Shown: positions 5,319-6,486 of the stretch, in pieces
Numbering within the stretch: the first letter of the stretch is position 1
How the letters are laid out: each line of letters opens with the position of its first letter
Source: an uncultured Verrucomicrobiota bacterium
Lineage (GTDB): Bacteria > Verrucomicrobiota > Kiritimatiellia > RFP12 > UBA1067
Reading direction: 5' to 3'
Length of the DNA stretch: 6,486 nucleotides
Assembly (NCBI GenBank): GCA_946615875.1
Contig: CAMOIK010000115.1
Location: forward strand, 1-6,486
Made by a program: the position numbers and the translations under genes
The notes under the pieces: model-generated
Seen by the model: only the letters and a program-made list of their open reading frames with translations
Databases searched by the model: none
What the model was told of the DNA's origin: nothing

Positions 5319-6486
5319 ATGAAACAATTCAAGCTCACCGACCCGTTCGGCTCCGCACCCGTCGAGCCGCCATTCACCCAAAGCGTCTCCGGGGCGAAGC
5401 CCTGGCGCAACATGCGCGTCACCCGCCCCTACACGCTGGGGCAACTGCTCGACCAGACGATAGTGCGCTGCGGCGAGAACGACGCGGTGGTCTATGCCGA
5501 CCGCGATTTCCGCCTCACGTGGTTCCAGTTCGGCGAGGAGGTGGATCTCGTCGCCAAGGGTCTGATGGCGCTGGGCGTGAAGCGCGGCGAGAAGGTGGCG
5601 CTGTGGGCGACCAACGTGCCGCACTGGGTGGTGCTGATGTTCGCGACGGCGAAGATCGGCGCGATCCTTCTGCCGCTGAACATCAACTACAAGTCGGCGG
5701 AGATAGACTTCGCGCTCAAGCAGTCCGAGGCGGAGAACATCTTCATCATAAACGGCTACCGCGACTGCAACTACGTGAAGGTGCTAAACGACCTCATACC
5801 GGAGCTGAAGAACACCGCGCGCGGCGAACTGAAGAACAAGACCTACCCCCACCTCAAGCGCGTCTTCTTCCTTGGAGGCGAGAAGCACAAAGGGATGTAT
5901 TCGCTCAACGAGGTGAAGTCTCTCGCCTGCGAGGTTTCCGACGAGGACTACTACGCCAGGCAGGAGACGTGCGACGTGCACGACGTGGTGAACATGCAGT
6001 ACACGTCAGGCACGACCGGCTTCCCGAAAGGCGTGCAGCTGACGCACTGGAACATCGCGAACGACGGCTTCTGGATCGGCGCCTGCCAGAACCTCTCCTC
6101 GCGCGACCGCGTCTGCATTCCGGTGCCGCTCTTCCACTGCTTCGGCTGCGTGCTCGGCGTGATGAGCTGCGTCAACCACGGCGCGACGATGGTGTTCCTT
6201 GAGAAGTTCGACCCCGTGCAGGTCATGTCGTCCATCGAGAAGGAGCGCTGCACAGCCACCTACGGCGTGCCGACGATGTACATCGCGATGCTGGACCACC
6301 CGCTCTTCGAACGCTTCGACTTCCGCTCGCTGCGCACTGGCATCATGTCCGGCAGCGCCTGCCCGGTGCACAGGATGCAGCAGGCGCAGCGCAAGATGTT
6401 CATGCGCGAAATCACCAACCCCTACGGCCTAACGGAGTCCGGCCCCGTGATGACGATGACGCGCTACTTCGAGCCGTCCATCGAGC
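5319..6486 (+). CDS. AMP-forming acyl-CoA synthetase (fatty acid-CoA ligase), 3' truncated
   Basis: Enzymes of this class activate a carboxylic acid with ATP to an acyl-adenylate and then transfer it to CoA. The frame is open from ATG 5319 to the window edge, giving 389 residues of an expected 540-570; the C-terminal lid domain is missing. The N-terminal ligase fold is intact: WATNVPHWVVLMFATAKIGA and PLNINYK are typical, the P-loop is YTSGTTGFPKG (228-238), the next core motif is PLFHCFG (H273) and the adenine-binding motif is YGLTES (369-374). The pattern resembles medium/long-chain acyl-CoA synthetases (FadD3 or ACSF2-like) rather than acetyl-CoA synthetase; chain length is not determinable. 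It lies 39 bases after the TRIC-family gene without a visible promoter or terminator, so cotranscription is plausible. No Shine-Dalgarno precedes the ATG, but this start gives a normal family N-terminus. Confidence 0.93.
   Translation, partial: MKQFKLTDPFGSAPVEPPFTQSVSGAKPWRNMRVTRPYTLGQLLDQTIVRCGENDAVVYADRDFRLTWFQFGEEVDLVAKGLMALGVKRGEKVALWATNVPHWVVLMFATAKIGAILLPLNINYKSAEIDFALKQSEAENIFIINGYRDCNYVKVLNDLIPELKNTARGELKNKTYPHLKRVFFLGGEKHKGMYSLNEVKSLACEVSDEDYYARQETCDVHDVVNMQYTSGTTGFPKGVQLTHWNIANDGFWIGACQNLSSRDRVCIPVPLFHCFGCVLGVMSCVNHGATMVFLEKFDPVQVMSSIEKERCTATYGVPTMYIAMLDHPLFERFDFRSLRTGIMSGSACPVHRMQQAQRKMFMREITNPYGLTESGPVMTMTRYFEPSIE

Noticed and set aside
4847..6202. 451-codon plus-strand frame spanning the TRIC-family gene, the gap and the synthetase
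   Set aside because: It is an out-of-frame shadow of two clearly recognisable genes, and its translation is Arg/Ala/His-rich without any domain.
1..6486. CRISPR arrays, tRNA or rRNA genes, insertion sequences, toxin-antitoxin or defence genes
   Set aside because: I looked for repeats with regular spacing, cloverleaf-like segments, transposase motifs and small paired ORFs, and saw none. The window is nearly fully accounted for by ordinary envelope and metabolic genes.

Overview
The window is a compact, GC-rich (roughly 60-65% by eye), entirely plus-strand stretch of a Gram-negative bacterial chromosome. It holds six complete protein genes and two genes cut by the window edges. The outer-membrane side is implied by a Pal-type lipoprotein with a lipobox and an OmpA-like peptidoglycan-binding domain. 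I cannot assign the organism firmly. A high-GC genome that still uses AUA for about half of its isoleucines, with a Pal + TatB/C + KtrB gene mix, would fit a poorly cultured lineage, for example in the Verrucomicrobiota/Kiritimatiellota/Lentisphaerota group. That placement is a low-confidence inference.

Layout: (1) The last 29 codons of an unidentified gene (to 92). (2) A 137-base gap carrying an extended -10 promoter (TGGTATAAT at 178-186), then pal (230-811). (3) A perfect 8-bp hairpin (819-845), then a TatA/TatB-family gene (855-1136) and tatC (1157-1876), forming a Sec-independent export module. (4) A KtrB/TrkH potassium translocating subunit (1914-3251). No promoter or clear terminator is visible between pal and ktrB, so these four may share a transcript. 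(5) A second strong promoter (TTGACA, 18-bp spacer, TGGTAAAAT; 3265-3294) drives a membrane GT2 glycosyltransferase (3358-4593) that overlaps by ATGA with a TRIC/UPF0126 channel-like membrane protein (4590-5279). (6) After a 39-base pyrimidine-rich gap, an AMP-forming acyl-CoA synthetase (5319 to beyond 6486) begins and runs off the window.

Functionally the genes are envelope and housekeeping: outer-membrane tethering, Tat export, K+ uptake, a polysaccharide or glycolipid polymerase-like enzyme, a small cation/solute channel and fatty-acid activation. I see no mobile element, CRISPR array, RNA gene or defence system, and no strong case for a wholly new system. The points most worth a second look are a TatC that lacks two of the family's signature glutamates (A15 and Q169), a near-identical 17-base promoter core in front of both transcription units, and the heavy use of AUA codons.
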